Source: Fimbriimonadaceae bacterium
GTDB taxonomy: Bacteria; Armatimonadota; Fimbriimonadia; Fimbriimonadales; Fimbriimonadaceae
DNA length: 64,000 bases
Assembly (NCBI GenBank): GCA_019694835.1
Contig: JAIBBE010000008.1
Location: 1 to 64,000, forward strand
Direction of reading: 5' to 3'
In this document: one piece after another, positions 18,092-26,252 of the stretch
Numbering within the stretch: position 1 is the stretch's first letter
Layout: the number at the start of each line of letters is the position of its first letter
Program-made: the position numbers and the translations under genes
Notes under the pieces: generated by a model
Told to the model about the DNA's origin: nothing
Database searches by the model: none
The model's input: only the letters and a program-made list of their open reading frames with translations

Positions 18092-18541
18092 ATGCTGAAG
18101 AAAATCGCACTTGGAATAGGAATCGGCAGTCAGGTGATCGCAAACGCGGCTGTCTTGAACGAATCAAGCGATCTCGGAGTGTGGAGTTGGCAGGTCCCGT
18201 CGTCACCCGTTGTCACGAAGTGCTTGGTCACCGTGACGCAACCCCTGCTGACGGCGAAAGGATTCCATCTGAAGATGGAGCAGGTCGAAGTCGTCCGGTG
18301 CGTCGACGTGACCATACACTCGCTGCCCGAGATTCTCGAATTGCCTGGTTTCCTCGCCATCGACCTCGACACGAAGGTCCTTGATTCCCTCATCCCCCAA
18401 ATGGCGGCGCTCGACAAGATCGACCGCTTCCTGCCCAAGGTTACGTTCGCGTTCGCGGGTGAACCGGCAATGTGTCCGGACCGCCCTGTGATTCCCGATT
18501 GGGCCTGGGCCTGGGAACTCTCATCGTCCGATGGCTGGTAA
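18092..18541 (+). CDS. Hypothetical protein
   Basis: A 149-aa product starting MLKKIALGIGIG, possibly with a weak export signal (IGIGSQVIANAAV). The rest alternates hydrophobic and polar residues (LVTVTQPLLTAKGF, VEVVRCVDVTIHSLPEILELPGFLAID) and ends in a Trp-rich tail (WAWAWELSSSDGW). I do not recognise it. GAGG 7 nt before the ATG at 18092 supports this start over in-frame codons at 18035 and 18050. It lies in the segment bounded by the two family A repeats. Confidence 0.55.
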   Translation: MLKKIALGIGIGSQVIANAAVLNESSDLGVWSWQVPSSPVVTKCLVTVTQPLLTAKGFHLKMEQVEVVRCVDVTIHSLPEILELPGFLAIDLDTKVLDSLIPQMAALDKIDRFLPKVTFAFAGEPAMCPDRPVIPDWAWAWELSSSDGW

Positions 18542-18718
18542 GGCCTAAAGAGACGTGCGACTGGTTTCCGATCTGGCTTAGCCTGACGAGAAATCAGCGA
18601 GAGATGCGTCCAGTTGCTTGGTGATGGGTAGGGAAGGCTGAGGCGATAAATTCGTCTCAGAGGGAACTCGTTCGTCCTCATGGAGCTGCGCGTCCTCGCA
18701 AGCACGGTTGGGTGCATG

Positions 18719-19621
18719 ATGCGAGTACAAACACGACACGTTCACACGAGCTGCGTCCAGCGGCTAATCGAGCATATCCTGCAGGGGCCAGAAGGCCCGA
18801 TGAGGGTGCCTGAACTTGCCCACGTCGCGGGTCTGTCGCGATTCCACCTGAGTCGCGTTTTTCAGGCCCATACCGGTGAGAGCTTGGCCGACTTTGCGCG
18901 CCGCATCCGCCTTGAACGCGCGGCACATCGGCTTCAGTACACCCGCGCCAGCGTCGCTGATCTTGCTATGGAGGCCGGTTATTCGAATGGCGAATCGTTT
19001 TCGAGGGCGTTTCGCCAGTTCTTCGGTTGCTGCCCGACCGACTATCGGGACCAGCGCGGCGGTGATTGGCGACTCAAGACTCCATCCCATGTTCACTGGA
19101 CGCCCGATGGCGAACTGCCTGCTCTCGCTCCGAAGAACGTCGACAGCGAAATCGCTCTGGTGAGCTTGAAGAAACTGCGATTGGCAGCGATTCGGCACGT
19201 GGGCGATTGGCGGCAGATCGGAGCCCACTGGCTTTATGTTCGACGCGTCGTACAAGAGCACTTTCCCGGGCTCACCCAGCCTCGACTGTTTACGATTCAC
19301 TACGACAACGTGCGATTCGTTCCGCTTCATCGCATTCGAACCGATCTTGCCGTGTCGTTGCCCCTCGGCGCATCTCTCCCGATGGGATGGCATGCCGTTG
19401 ATCTGCCTGCGGGAGCTTATGCAACCACCGCTGGCTTCGTTCCCTCGTCCCAATACCGAGCCATCTGGCAGCAGATGGAGGCGGATTGGATTCCTTCGAG
19501 CGGGCAACGACCCGCTATCGTCCCCACATTTGAGGAGTATCCAGAATGGCCCATGCCTTGGGATCGTGCCCGTCTGAGAGCGTTCGTCGGTTTGGATATG
19601 GAGATGGTCGTCCCCCGGTGA
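18719..19621 (+). CDS. AraC family regulator with GyrI-like effector domain (first of tandem pair)
   Basis: A 300-aa transcription factor. Residues about 10-105 form a double helix-turn-helix AraC domain (LSRFHLSRVFQAHTGESL, RIRLERAAHRL, GYSNGESFSRAFRQFFG). Residues about 145-300 are a Rob/SbmC-type GyrI-like ligand domain (LRLAAIRHVGDWRQIG, HYDNVRFVPLHRIRTDLAVSL, FEEYPEWP). Here the AraC domain is N-terminal, as in Rob. Start 18719 is chosen because it aligns with the paralogue next door (RVQTRH) and gives the same length; ATGs at 18680 and 18716 are also in frame. The ligand is unknown; Rob-like domains often bind hydrophobic cations. Confidence 0.88.
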   Translation: MRVQTRHVHTSCVQRLIEHILQGPEGPMRVPELAHVAGLSRFHLSRVFQAHTGESLADFARRIRLERAAHRLQYTRASVADLAMEAGYSNGESFSRAFRQFFGCCPTDYRDQRGGDWRLKTPSHVHWTPDGELPALAPKNVDSEIALVSLKKLRLAAIRHVGDWRQIGAHWLYVRRVVQEHFPGLTQPRLFTIHYDNVRFVPLHRIRTDLAVSLPLGASLPMGWHAVDLPAGAYATTAGFVPSSQYRAIWQQMEADWIPSSGQRPAIVPTFEEYPEWPMPWDRARLRAFVGLDMEMVVPR

Positions 19622-20520
19622 GGGTTCAGACCAGACATCTCCATCTGGTCAGCGTCTATCGCATCATCGAGTACATCTTGTCGTCTGAGCAGGGGGCCAT
19701 CAGGCTCCCGGAACTATCGCGCATTGGCGGTCTTTCCCGCTTCCACCTGACCCGGGTCTTTCAGTCGTTGACGGGTGAGAGTTTGGCCGAGTTCGTTCGG
19801 CGGATAAGGCTGGAGCAGTCGGCACATCGGCTGTTGACAACTTGCGCCTCCATCACTGACCTTGCTCGCAGCGCTGGCTACTCGAACGGCGAAGCGTTTA
19901 CCCGCGCATTCCGTGGTCATTACGGTTTGGCGCCGACGGATTTCCGACGCGAGCGAAGGCACGACTGGCGAACCCCTGTGCCTTCCAACTTGCATTGGAC
20001 CGACGGACCCATTTGCTTCCGTCCCCATGTCTTGGAGCAGAACGGGCCGGAGGTTGAAGTCGTGGGCCGTCCGGAACTTCACCTCGCTGCGTTCCGCCAC
20101 GTCGGGCCCTATCGCAAGTCGGTTGAGATGTGGCCGAAGATTCGCGAAGCGGTTGAGGCGCACGGACTTGTTACCCCGGAGAGTCGCTGGTACTCGGTCT
20201 TTCATGATGACCACGCCCGGGTTCCTCATGAGCGCTGTCGTGCGGATCTGGCTGTTACCTGGCCACGCGATGCCGAACTTCCCGTGGGTGCTCACCACCT
20301 CGTTTTGCCCGCCGCGGTCTACGTGGCGACGAGGGAAGAACGAGGCATCGAGGAGCACTCGGAGACATGGGCGGCGTTAACCCGTGACTGGCTCCCCCGA
20401 TCGGGCCAGCGCCCGATCAACGTTCCGTGTTTGAACGAGTATCGAAGCTGTCCGGCTCCGTGGGAGGAAGCGCGATTGAAAATGCTGATCGGTTTGGAGG
20501 TCGATCTGGGTAGACCGTAG
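19618..20520 (+). CDS. AraC family regulator with GyrI-like effector domain (second of tandem pair)
   Basis: A 300-aa paralogue of the preceding gene with the same domain order: AraC domain (LSRFHLTRVFQSLTGESL, RIRLEQSAHRL, GYSNGEAFTRAFRGHYG) and GyrI-like domain (LHLAAFRHVGPYRKS, HDDHARVPHERCRADLAVTW, LNEYRSCP). The GTG at 19618 overlaps the upstream TGA (GTGA), so the pair is translationally coupled. The fixed length and identical layout indicate a tandem duplication that has since diverged, presumably in ligand or operator choice. A family A inverted repeat starts 5 nt after the stop. Confidence 0.88.
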   Translation: MRVQTRHLHLVSVYRIIEYILSSEQGAIRLPELSRIGGLSRFHLTRVFQSLTGESLAEFVRRIRLEQSAHRLLTTCASITDLARSAGYSNGEAFTRAFRGHYGLAPTDFRRERRHDWRTPVPSNLHWTDGPICFRPHVLEQNGPEVEVVGRPELHLAAFRHVGPYRKSVEMWPKIREAVEAHGLVTPESRWYSVFHDDHARVPHERCRADLAVTWPRDAELPVGAHHLVLPAAVYVATREERGIEEHSETWAALTRDWLPRSGQRPINVPCLNEYRSCPAPWEEARLKMLIGLEVDLGRP

Positions 20521-20524
20521 AATT

Positions 20525-20654
20525 GGAGCGCGTGACTTCAGTCCGCCTCTGGACGAAGGACTTCAGTCCCGCTAAATGCGAAAGCTCGCGATAATGCCAG
20601 AATCTTAGTGGACTGAAGTCCTTCGTCCAGAGGCGGACTGAAGTCACATGCTCC
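20525..20654. repeat. Inverted-repeat element, family A copy 2
   Basis: A 130-bp palindrome: arms 20525-20569 and 20610-20654 match over 45 nt with two mismatches. The arm sequence is close to copy 1 (17560-17704). It fills the gap between two convergent stops (20520 and 20656), where it could act as a bidirectional terminator-like hairpin. No ORF, no target duplication obvious. Confidence 0.9.
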
Positions 20655-20655
20655 T

Positions 20656-22059
20656 TTAGCGGTAGCCAGGTAGGTACGCTGCCTCCGCCTCGAACAGTCG
20701 CAATGCCATCCGTTTGATCTCCTCGGGACTGCAAACTGCGCTGGTCAACGGATCAAGCATGAGGGCGTGGATGGCGATCTCTTTAGAACGTTCGATCGCC
20801 GCGTCAGCGGCGAGGTCGAACATGCGCATGTTCGAATCGCAGATCGCCGCCATCTGCTTCGGCAAGCGACCAAATCGCGTCGGCTGAATGCGGTTGCGAT
20901 CAACCAAACAGGCGACCTCGACACACCCGTCGTGGGGCAGGTTATCGATGAGTCCGTTAGCGTTGGAGACGTTGCCGTAGATGACGGTCGGCACGTGCTT
21001 CTCGATCGCCTCGATGATCCATGCGCCGTACTCCCAGGTCCGCTCAAGCGCGATCCTGTCCTCTCCAGAAATCTGCCGCAGCCGTGACTGATCTTGGCCC
21101 TTCCGCCACTCCGGCCAATTGTCCGCGTAGAAACTCTCCTGCCCGCGATATCCCGTGTCGGTGTATTTGTCGAGGAGGTCTTTGCGCTTGCGGTAGTAGG
21201 GAAGGTACTCGCTGAGGTGGCCGCTGGACTCGGTGATGAATGCGCCGAAGTGGAGCATCATATCGGTCCGAACTGGCTCGGCCTTCGCGAAATCGCTGGA
21301 ACGATCTTGGGCTTGCGCGAAGAGACCGGGATAAAGCGACTCGCCGTCAGGGCCGTTGAATTCGGTGAACCACGCGAGGTGATTAATCCCCGCGCAACGC
21401 CACTGGACCTGCTCGTAAGGCACTCCCGTGTACTTCGCGAGCATCTTCGAGGTGCCTTGTACCGAGTGACAAAGCCCGACGACTTCCATGCTGGAGACCC
21501 TCGAGGCTGCGAGGCACATCATGTTCATCGGATTTGTATAGTTGAGCACGACCGCGCGCGGGCAGTGCTCCTCGCAGTCGCGGAGGATGTCGAGCCAAAC
21601 CGGGATGGTGCGGAGGCCCTTGAACAGCCCTCCCGGCCCGATCGTATCGCCGATGTTCTGGCTGACCCCGAACTGCAACGGGATGTCGTTGTCGAATCGG
21701 ACGCAGTCGATGCCGCTGACCTCGATGCTGTTGACGATGTAGTCCGTCCCCGAGAGCAGTTCGCGCCTGTCGGTACTGGACCGGATCATCCACTTGTCGG
21801 CTTCGCCCGCTTCCTCGATGATTCGCTGCATGAGGCGGTGAGCCAGGCTGAGGCGTTCGCCATCGATGTCGATGAGCCGAAGCTCTCCGCCGAGTGTGCC
21901 GGGGATGAGGACGACGTCTTTGAGAATCGAATTTGTGAAGAAGCTCCCGGCGCCGATCATCGTGACATTGATCTTCCGAGGCATGTTTCCGGGCAAGCCG
22001 ATTCGTGAGTCAGGGCGAGAGTGGTCGATATGTGATTCGGTTGAGGCCATTTGGTTCAT
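20656..22059 (-). CDS. GH4 family glycosidase (alpha-galactosidase-like)
   Basis: GH4 enzymes use NAD and a divalent metal to hydrolyse glycosides by a redox-assisted mechanism. The 467-aa protein has the Rossmann start INVTMIGAGSFF, the LRLIDIDGERL strand, VNSIEVSG, NIGDTIGPGGLFKGLRTIPV, LNYTNPMNMM, the metal-binding CHSVQGT motif characteristic of MelA-type alpha-galactosidases, and CAGINHLAWFTEF. Only in cytosol: no signal peptide. The start is uncertain: TTG 22068, ATG 22059, 22050 and 21984 are in frame; conservation begins near 21984. It is divergent from the receiver-domain gene at 22150. Confidence 0.88.
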   Translation of the reverse strand: MNQMASTESHIDHSRPDSRIGLPGNMPRKINVTMIGAGSFFTNSILKDVVLIPGTLGGELRLIDIDGERLSLAHRLMQRIIEEAGEADKWMIRSSTDRRELLSGTDYIVNSIEVSGIDCVRFDNDIPLQFGVSQNIGDTIGPGGLFKGLRTIPVWLDILRDCEEHCPRAVVLNYTNPMNMMCLAASRVSSMEVVGLCHSVQGTSKMLAKYTGVPYEQVQWRCAGINHLAWFTEFNGPDGESLYPGLFAQAQDRSSDFAKAEPVRTDMMLHFGAFITESSGHLSEYLPYYRKRKDLLDKYTDTGYRGQESFYADNWPEWRKGQDQSRLRQISGEDRIALERTWEYGAWIIEAIEKHVPTVIYGNVSNANGLIDNLPHDGCVEVACLVDRNRIQPTRFGRLPKQMAAICDSNMRMFDLAADAAIERSKEIAIHALMLDPLTSAVCSPEEIKRMALRLFEAEAAYLPGYR

Positions 22060-22149
22060 TTTGGTCAATTTGGCCCTAGCGCGCCCGCCTCGACTTCACG
22101 TAATATGAAACCAGTCGAGGCAAATTCCAGTTATATTAGGCAGTCCACC

Positions 22150-22599
22150 ATGAGCACTAAAGTAGTCCTGTTGATCGAAGACAATCCGACCGACGAGCGG
22201 CTCACCTTACGGGCGCTTCGAAGGAACAACATCATGAATGAGGTCGTCGTCGCCTACGATGGCCAAGAGGGGCTGGACTACCTCTACGCCGAGGGCAAGT
22301 TCCAAGGCCGAGATGTGTCGGAGCCGCCTGCCGTCATCGTCCTCGACCTCAAGTTGCCCAAGGTCGCTGGCGTCGAGGTTTTGCGTCGGATTCGCAGTGA
22401 CGAGCGTACGAAGATGATCCCGGTGGTCATTCTGACGTCATCAGATGACGAGAACGAAGTGCAGTTGTGCTACGAGCTCGGCGCAAACAGCTACGTTCGC
22501 AAGCCCACCGACAGCGCTGAGTTCGCTGAGATGGTGCTGAATCTAGGCATGTACTGGCTGCTTCTCAACGTTCCGCCCCCCGTTTTAGTCTCACAATGA
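22150..22599 (+). CDS. Single-domain response regulator (Rcp1/CheY-like)
   Basis: A 149-aa stand-alone receiver domain. Acidic pocket EDNPTDE, phospho-acceptor VLDLKLPKVAG, conserved VVILTSSDDE threonine/serine and YVRKPTD lysine are all present. The long loop after the first strand-helix (YLYAEGKFQGRDVSEPP) is typical of the Rcp1-type regulators that pair with phytochrome or hybrid kinases. There is no output domain and no adjacent kinase. TATATT at 22132 lies 12 nt before the ATG, giving a very short leader and no Shine-Dalgarno. Confidence 0.93.
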   Translation: MSTKVVLLIEDNPTDERLTLRALRRNNIMNEVVVAYDGQEGLDYLYAEGKFQGRDVSEPPAVIVLDLKLPKVAGVEVLRRIRSDERTKMIPVVILTSSDDENEVQLCYELGANSYVRKPTDSAEFAEMVLNLGMYWLLLNVPPPVLVSQ

Positions 22600-22763
22600 T
22601 GCGGGCGAAGTGCTCAACGGGCACTTGCTGACTGTGAGCAAATCCTGGCTGTTGTTGCTCGTCTTTCGAACGAAACAGAATAAGCGAGCTCCGAGAAGCA
22701 TCGCCTAGCCCGGTGCTCGGGTCAACGTACCCCCGATTGGGTCAGTGGCGGGCCGAGTTCAGA

Positions 22764-24035
22764 TCAAAGCAAACGAAATGCTATGAACTTGACTTCGTCT
22801 ACCGCACAATCAAATTGACCTTTGTAAGCCGACCTAGAAGGCTCCCAAGTGATTCTGATCTGAACTTCATTGGTACTTGAGTGAACGTATTTCCATGTGT
22901 CCACGGTCCTTACATACGCGACAGAGTCTGCCTCTGTAGGGTTTCTCGTGTCAAACAGATCCCAAGAATTCGTATGGATATTCCACAACGCGACTTTCTG
23001 ACGCAGAGAATGCCGTGGGCTTGCCTGGGACTCAATGTAAATCCTGAGAACACTTGCCAGAAACGGCAGGGATCTTCGGAAGATGATTGAACTGGATGGG
23101 CTCTTGCCCGAAAAAGCTAAGCGGATTTGGAGGCGGCTGTCGTCCGAATTCTGCACCGAAGCAAGAGAACCTCCCGTCTGGGTGGCACTGGTTAGTGTGA
23201 ACGAGCTTGGCCAGACCGTCTCGTTCGGTGCTGGGAACACCCACCACGAGGACTCGGGTAGCGTGAAGTTGGCCACGTTTTGATAGGTCTCGTGGCTATG
23301 CCAGTTCCTTCCTGGGGTGAATGGCACTGGGGTAGGTATTCCGTTTGAAATGAGCCGGTGAGAACTCACGACCATATGATGTCCCGGCAGGAGGAGATGG
23401 CGCGATTGCGCGATGTCGTGAACAAAGATGCTGGCACCTGGTACGGAGGGGTACGAACTCCAAGCGAGGATGTTGTTGATGCGGATATCTCGCTCGCAAG
23501 TATTGCCGCCGCTAGCAATCCCTAGGACATCGAGATACCCATAGTAGTGCTTCGAGAACTGGAGATAGGAATACTCCTCGCAGTAGAAGTCCACCCTGGA
23601 TTCTGCCGTCGCGTATCCATCTTGCCCATAGACCCAATCGTCCTGTGCATAGGTGTGAACATTCGTCCGATCAGCAACGAACAGGTGAGGGTATGTCGAA
23701 TTCTGGGTGACCCAGGTTGCCGAAACAGCCTGGCCGCCATAAAGATAGGGACCGTTGGCGAGTTCTTCTAGGAAGGCTGACGAATGCCAGCCATTTATCG
23801 TAACCGGGGCAAGGGGGACCGTCTGAGCAACTACGTGGTTTCCGTCCGTCCCGTCACGTCGAGCCATGGCATAGATATGCCCTCCTTCAAATGTGACCCA
23901 GGACGTGGGCTGGGCGCCCAAAGGGCAAACGCCATCGTCGTCGCAATCAGCGAACACCGAACCGCCCTCCAAAATCTCGGTTGCATGATCAGAGTATAGC
24001 CATGCTCCTTTCAGATGCCAAATCGTCGCTCGCAC
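22764..24035 (-). CDS. Hypothetical beta-rich protein, possible remnant
   Basis: A 423-aa reading with no recognised family. The sequence is rich in W, Y, S and T with beta-like patterning (CDDDGVCPLGAQP, HLFVADRTNVHTYAQDDWVYG, RDIRINNILAWSSYPSVPGASIFVHD, NEVQIRITWEPS), suggestive of an extracellular protein, yet no signal peptide is present behind the GTG at 24035 and no ribosome site or promoter is clear. Base composition is lower in GC than its neighbours. It may be the 3' part of a decayed secreted-protein gene or a transferred one. It lies divergent from mraZ. Confidence 0.6.
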   Translation of the reverse strand: MRATIWHLKGAWLYSDHATEILEGGSVFADCDDDGVCPLGAQPTSWVTFEGGHIYAMARRDGTDGNHVVAQTVPLAPVTINGWHSSAFLEELANGPYLYGGQAVSATWVTQNSTYPHLFVADRTNVHTYAQDDWVYGQDGYATAESRVDFYCEEYSYLQFSKHYYGYLDVLGIASGGNTCERDIRINNILAWSSYPSVPGASIFVHDIAQSRHLLLPGHHMVVSSHRLISNGIPTPVPFTPGRNWHSHETYQNVANFTLPESSWWVFPAPNETVWPSSFTLTSATQTGGSLASVQNSDDSRLQIRLAFSGKSPSSSIIFRRSLPFLASVLRIYIESQASPRHSLRQKVALWNIHTNSWDLFDTRNPTEADSVAYVRTVDTWKYVHSSTNEVQIRITWEPSRSAYKGQFDCAVDEVKFIAFRLL

Positions 24036-24403
24036 CCGCCGGAACGGCCACCTGAGCCATGTAACGGGGGAGGCTCCCTGCCGGCTTGGCGGCGTTCAGT
24101 ACGGGCCCGATCGTAGCCAACGATGAAACCGCCCCTAAGTCTACTAGGACATTGCGTATAACTGCGTCTACTCCCTAGTAAACATGCCGTACAAAGTGGG
24201 CAAATTCCCAGCCAAATCCCACTTTCGCCCTTGCATTCCCATTTCAGTCCCAGTAATATCCCAATCAAGTGGAGGGACGGTGGACAGGAGGTCCACAGGC
24301 TTCACTCGGCGGGGCGGGGTGTCCACGCCACGGATTGGAGTAGCCGGAATGCACGGAGGCGGACCGGCTGCACCCCCCCAAAAAGACTCTGGAGAAATCG
24401 AAC
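24036..24403 (+). promoter_or_regulatory. mraZ upstream region
   Basis: A 368-nt gap. A weak promoter TTGCGT-18 nt-TAGTAA (24152-24181) is followed by the repeat array described separately and then by a ribosome site (CTGGAGAA, 24390s). The first 100 nt show nothing I can name. No gene is supported here. Confidence 0.4.
24193..24263 (+). promoter_or_regulatory. Putative MraZ operator (TCCCA repeat array)
   Basis: Five TCCCA (TGGGA on the other strand) units start at 24206, 24217, 24237, 24248 and 24259, spaced 11, 20, 11 and 11 nt. AAAGTGGG (24193-24200) and CCCACTTT (24218-24225) form an inverted pair around the first two. MraZ of E. coli is known to bind TGGG-type direct repeats with about 10-nt period upstream of its own gene, so autoregulation of the dcw cluster is likely. 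Confidence 0.7.
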
Positions 24404-24883
24404 GTGGAACAGGCGGCGCTATCAAAATTCAAGCCCCTGATCGGTACGGATGAAGCCACGATCGATGATAAGGGTCGCATCTTAGTTTCCAAGAAGAAGC
24501 GCGAGCGCCTCGGCGAAAACTTCGTCGTTGCGCTTGGCGATGTCGGTTGCCTCGTAGCCTACCCCGAGCCGGTTTGGGAACAGATGGTTTCATCTGTTCT
24601 TGCGAAAGATCGGCTCAACCAAGGAACTCAACAGTACACGCGCCTCGTGTTCGGCCTTGCTGAGGACGAACTCAAGTTTGACGCTCAGGGCCGCGTCGTA
24701 ATTCCTCAGAAGATGCGCGACTTGGCAAAGCTCAAGGACAAGGTGCTGCTCGTCGGCGCCCTTGATCGCTTGGAGATTTGGGCAAGAGACGAGTACGAAA
24801 AGTACGCCGCCAAGCCGGATGGCTATGGCGAGGAACGGCGGCAGTCGATTCAAGACGCTTACGAGCGCATGAACCGAGGTTGA
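24404..24883 (+). CDS. mraZ: Transcriptional regulator MraZ
   Basis: MraZ is the first gene of the division and wall cluster and represses it. The 159-aa protein has two SpoVT/AbrB-like half sites: ATIDDKGRILVSKKKRERL with CLVAYPEPVWEQM, and ELKFDAQGRVVIPQKMRDLA with LEIWARDEYEKY. The N-terminal extension (about 15 residues) and C-terminal tail (about 15) are slightly longer than E. coli MraZ (152 aa). The GTG at 24404 is preceded by GGAGAA at 9 nt. One nt separates its stop from rsmH. Confidence 0.95.
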   Translation: MEQAALSKFKPLIGTDEATIDDKGRILVSKKKRERLGENFVVALGDVGCLVAYPEPVWEQMVSSVLAKDRLNQGTQQYTRLVFGLAEDELKFDAQGRVVIPQKMRDLAKLKDKVLLVGALDRLEIWARDEYEKYAAKPDGYGEERRQSIQDAYERMNRG

Positions 24884-24884
24884 G

Positions 24885-25814
24885 ATGCACCACGAGCCGG
24901 TAATGCTGGCCGAGGTGTTGGAGGTTTTGTCGCTGAAGCCGGGATCGGCGGCAGCGGATGGGACGCTCGGATTGGCTGGGCACGGACGGGAAATCGCGGC
25001 GCGGATCGCGCCAGGTGGCCTGTTTTTGGGAATGGACTGGGATTTGGATATGTTAGAGGTCGCGAGAGAACGATTGAAGGAAGTCGACGGGGTCACCGTC
25101 GCCCTTCGCCGTGGCGACTACCGAGAACTGCCCGAGTTCATCGAGGAAGCCTGTGTCGCGGCTGGCCGGGCACCGCAGGTTGACGCCGCCCTCCTCGACC
25201 TCGGCCTCAACAACGCCCAGATCGAAGACCCGAGTCGAGGGATCAGTTTCCGAGAGAGCGGCCCGCTCGACATGCGCATGGACCGATCGCGGGGCGAGAC
25301 GGCTGCTTCGCTACTCAATCGCGCAGGACCGTTTGAGATCGAGAAGATCCTCAAAGACTATGGAGACGAGAATTGGGCGAGGAAGATCGCTCAAATCATC
25401 GTTGACCGCCGGAAAAAGGCCCCGCTGCAGACCACTGATGACCTGGTGGACTGCGTGATGGCGGCGATACCACCTTCGAAGCGCGAGAAACGAATCCATC
25501 CCGCTACCCGCACCTTCCAAGCCATCCGCATTGCGGTCAACCATGAACTTGACGACTTAGAATCCTGCCTCACCGCGATCGCCCGCCGATTGGCTCCTGG
25601 CGGCGTCTTCGCGGTGTTGTCTTATCATTCCGGAGAGGACCGGGCCACCAAGCGCGCGTTTCGCGAGCTGAGCAGTGAAGGCTATGAAGAAGTCTTCCGC
25701 AAACCCCTAGTCCCTTCCGCCGACGAGGTTGCGCGAAACCCCAAATCGCGCAGTGCCAAGCTCCGCGCTCTCAGGCGAGGTAGTGCATCCATCCGTGGGA
25801 GGATGGATGCATAG
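24885..25814 (+). CDS. rsmH: 16S rRNA m4C1402 methyltransferase
   Basis: RsmH (MraW) methylates N4 of C1402 in the 16S rRNA P site using SAM. The 309-aa sequence has the standard MHHEPVMLAEVL start, the SAM region ADGTLGLAGHGRE (family usually has TxGxGGHS, so a slightly divergent loop), GMDWDLDML, DAALLDLGLNNAQ, GPLDMRMD, RKIAQIIVDRRK, THPAT-like IHPATRTFQAIRIAVN, PGGVFAVLSYHSGEDR and NPKSRSAKLRALRR. It follows mraZ by 1 nt. A perfect 11-bp hairpin overlaps its stop. Confidence 0.95.
   Translation: MHHEPVMLAEVLEVLSLKPGSAAADGTLGLAGHGREIAARIAPGGLFLGMDWDLDMLEVARERLKEVDGVTVALRRGDYRELPEFIEEACVAAGRAPQVDAALLDLGLNNAQIEDPSRGISFRESGPLDMRMDRSRGETAASLLNRAGPFEIEKILKDYGDENWARKIAQIIVDRRKKAPLQTTDDLVDCVMAAIPPSKREKRIHPATRTFQAIRIAVNHELDDLESCLTAIARRLAPGGVFAVLSYHSGEDRATKRAFRELSSEGYEEVFRKPLVPSADEVARNPKSRSAKLRALRRGSASIRGRMDA
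25786..25812. repeat. REP-like hairpin at the rsmH stop
   Basis: GCATCCATCC-GTGGGA-GGATGGATGC forms a perfect stem and spans the last rsmH codons. The same core, CATCCGTGGGAGGATG, recurs at 34270-34293. Confidence 0.7.
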
Positions 25815-25859
25815 CCAAACCCTCAAGCGCCCCGACCAAACCGATCAGGAGATTTCAGC

Positions 25860-26252
25860 ATGAGCGCAATTCCGGTACCCGGACCACGAACCCGCACCCG
25901 CCCGATCCCTCGCACGAGGGCAAAGTCAGCGGCGAATCACGCGGTGCGTGATTCGCTCCTGAATTACACGCTCGCGTTCGGAATGCTGGTTGGTTTGACC
26001 TATGGTGCGAGCAGCCTGTTGGGCCAGACGATGATGGAGCAGGCCCGACGCGAAGGTCTCCAAGCCCGCGAGCGAGCCCAGACCGCCCGGAAAGACGTCG
26101 CCGTACTTCGTCAGCGAGTCGAGCGACTGGTCGGGATGCGCAGCGTGGAACAGTGGGCCACCGTTCGCGGCTATTCGCTTGAGACCGCGACGCCCACGCG
26201 CAAGCCCGTCAACCTCACGATGGTGGCAAGGAATGAGGCAAGCAACCGATAA
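25860..26252 (+). CDS. FtsL-like division protein
   Basis: A 130-aa bitopic membrane protein in the ftsL slot of the dcw cluster. An Arg/Pro-rich cytosolic tail (about residues 1-30) is followed by one transmembrane helix (LLNYTLAFGMLVGLTYGASSLL, split at about 33-54) and a coiled coil with heptad pattern (about 58-95). FtsL sequences are poorly conserved, so position and layout are the evidence; it would link FtsB/FtsQ to FtsI/FtsW. AGGAGA 8 nt before the ATG sets the start. Its 3' end overlaps ftsI by 20 nt. Confidence 0.75.
   Translation: MSAIPVPGPRTRTRPIPRTRAKSAANHAVRDSLLNYTLAFGMLVGLTYGASSLLGQTMMEQARREGLQARERAQTARKDVAVLRQRVERLVGMRSVEQWATVRGYSLETATPTRKPVNLTMVARNEASNR

Noticed and set aside
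21094..22008. 304-aa plus-strand ORF opposite the GH4 gene
   Set aside because: The minus strand carries all GH4 motifs; this is a shadow.
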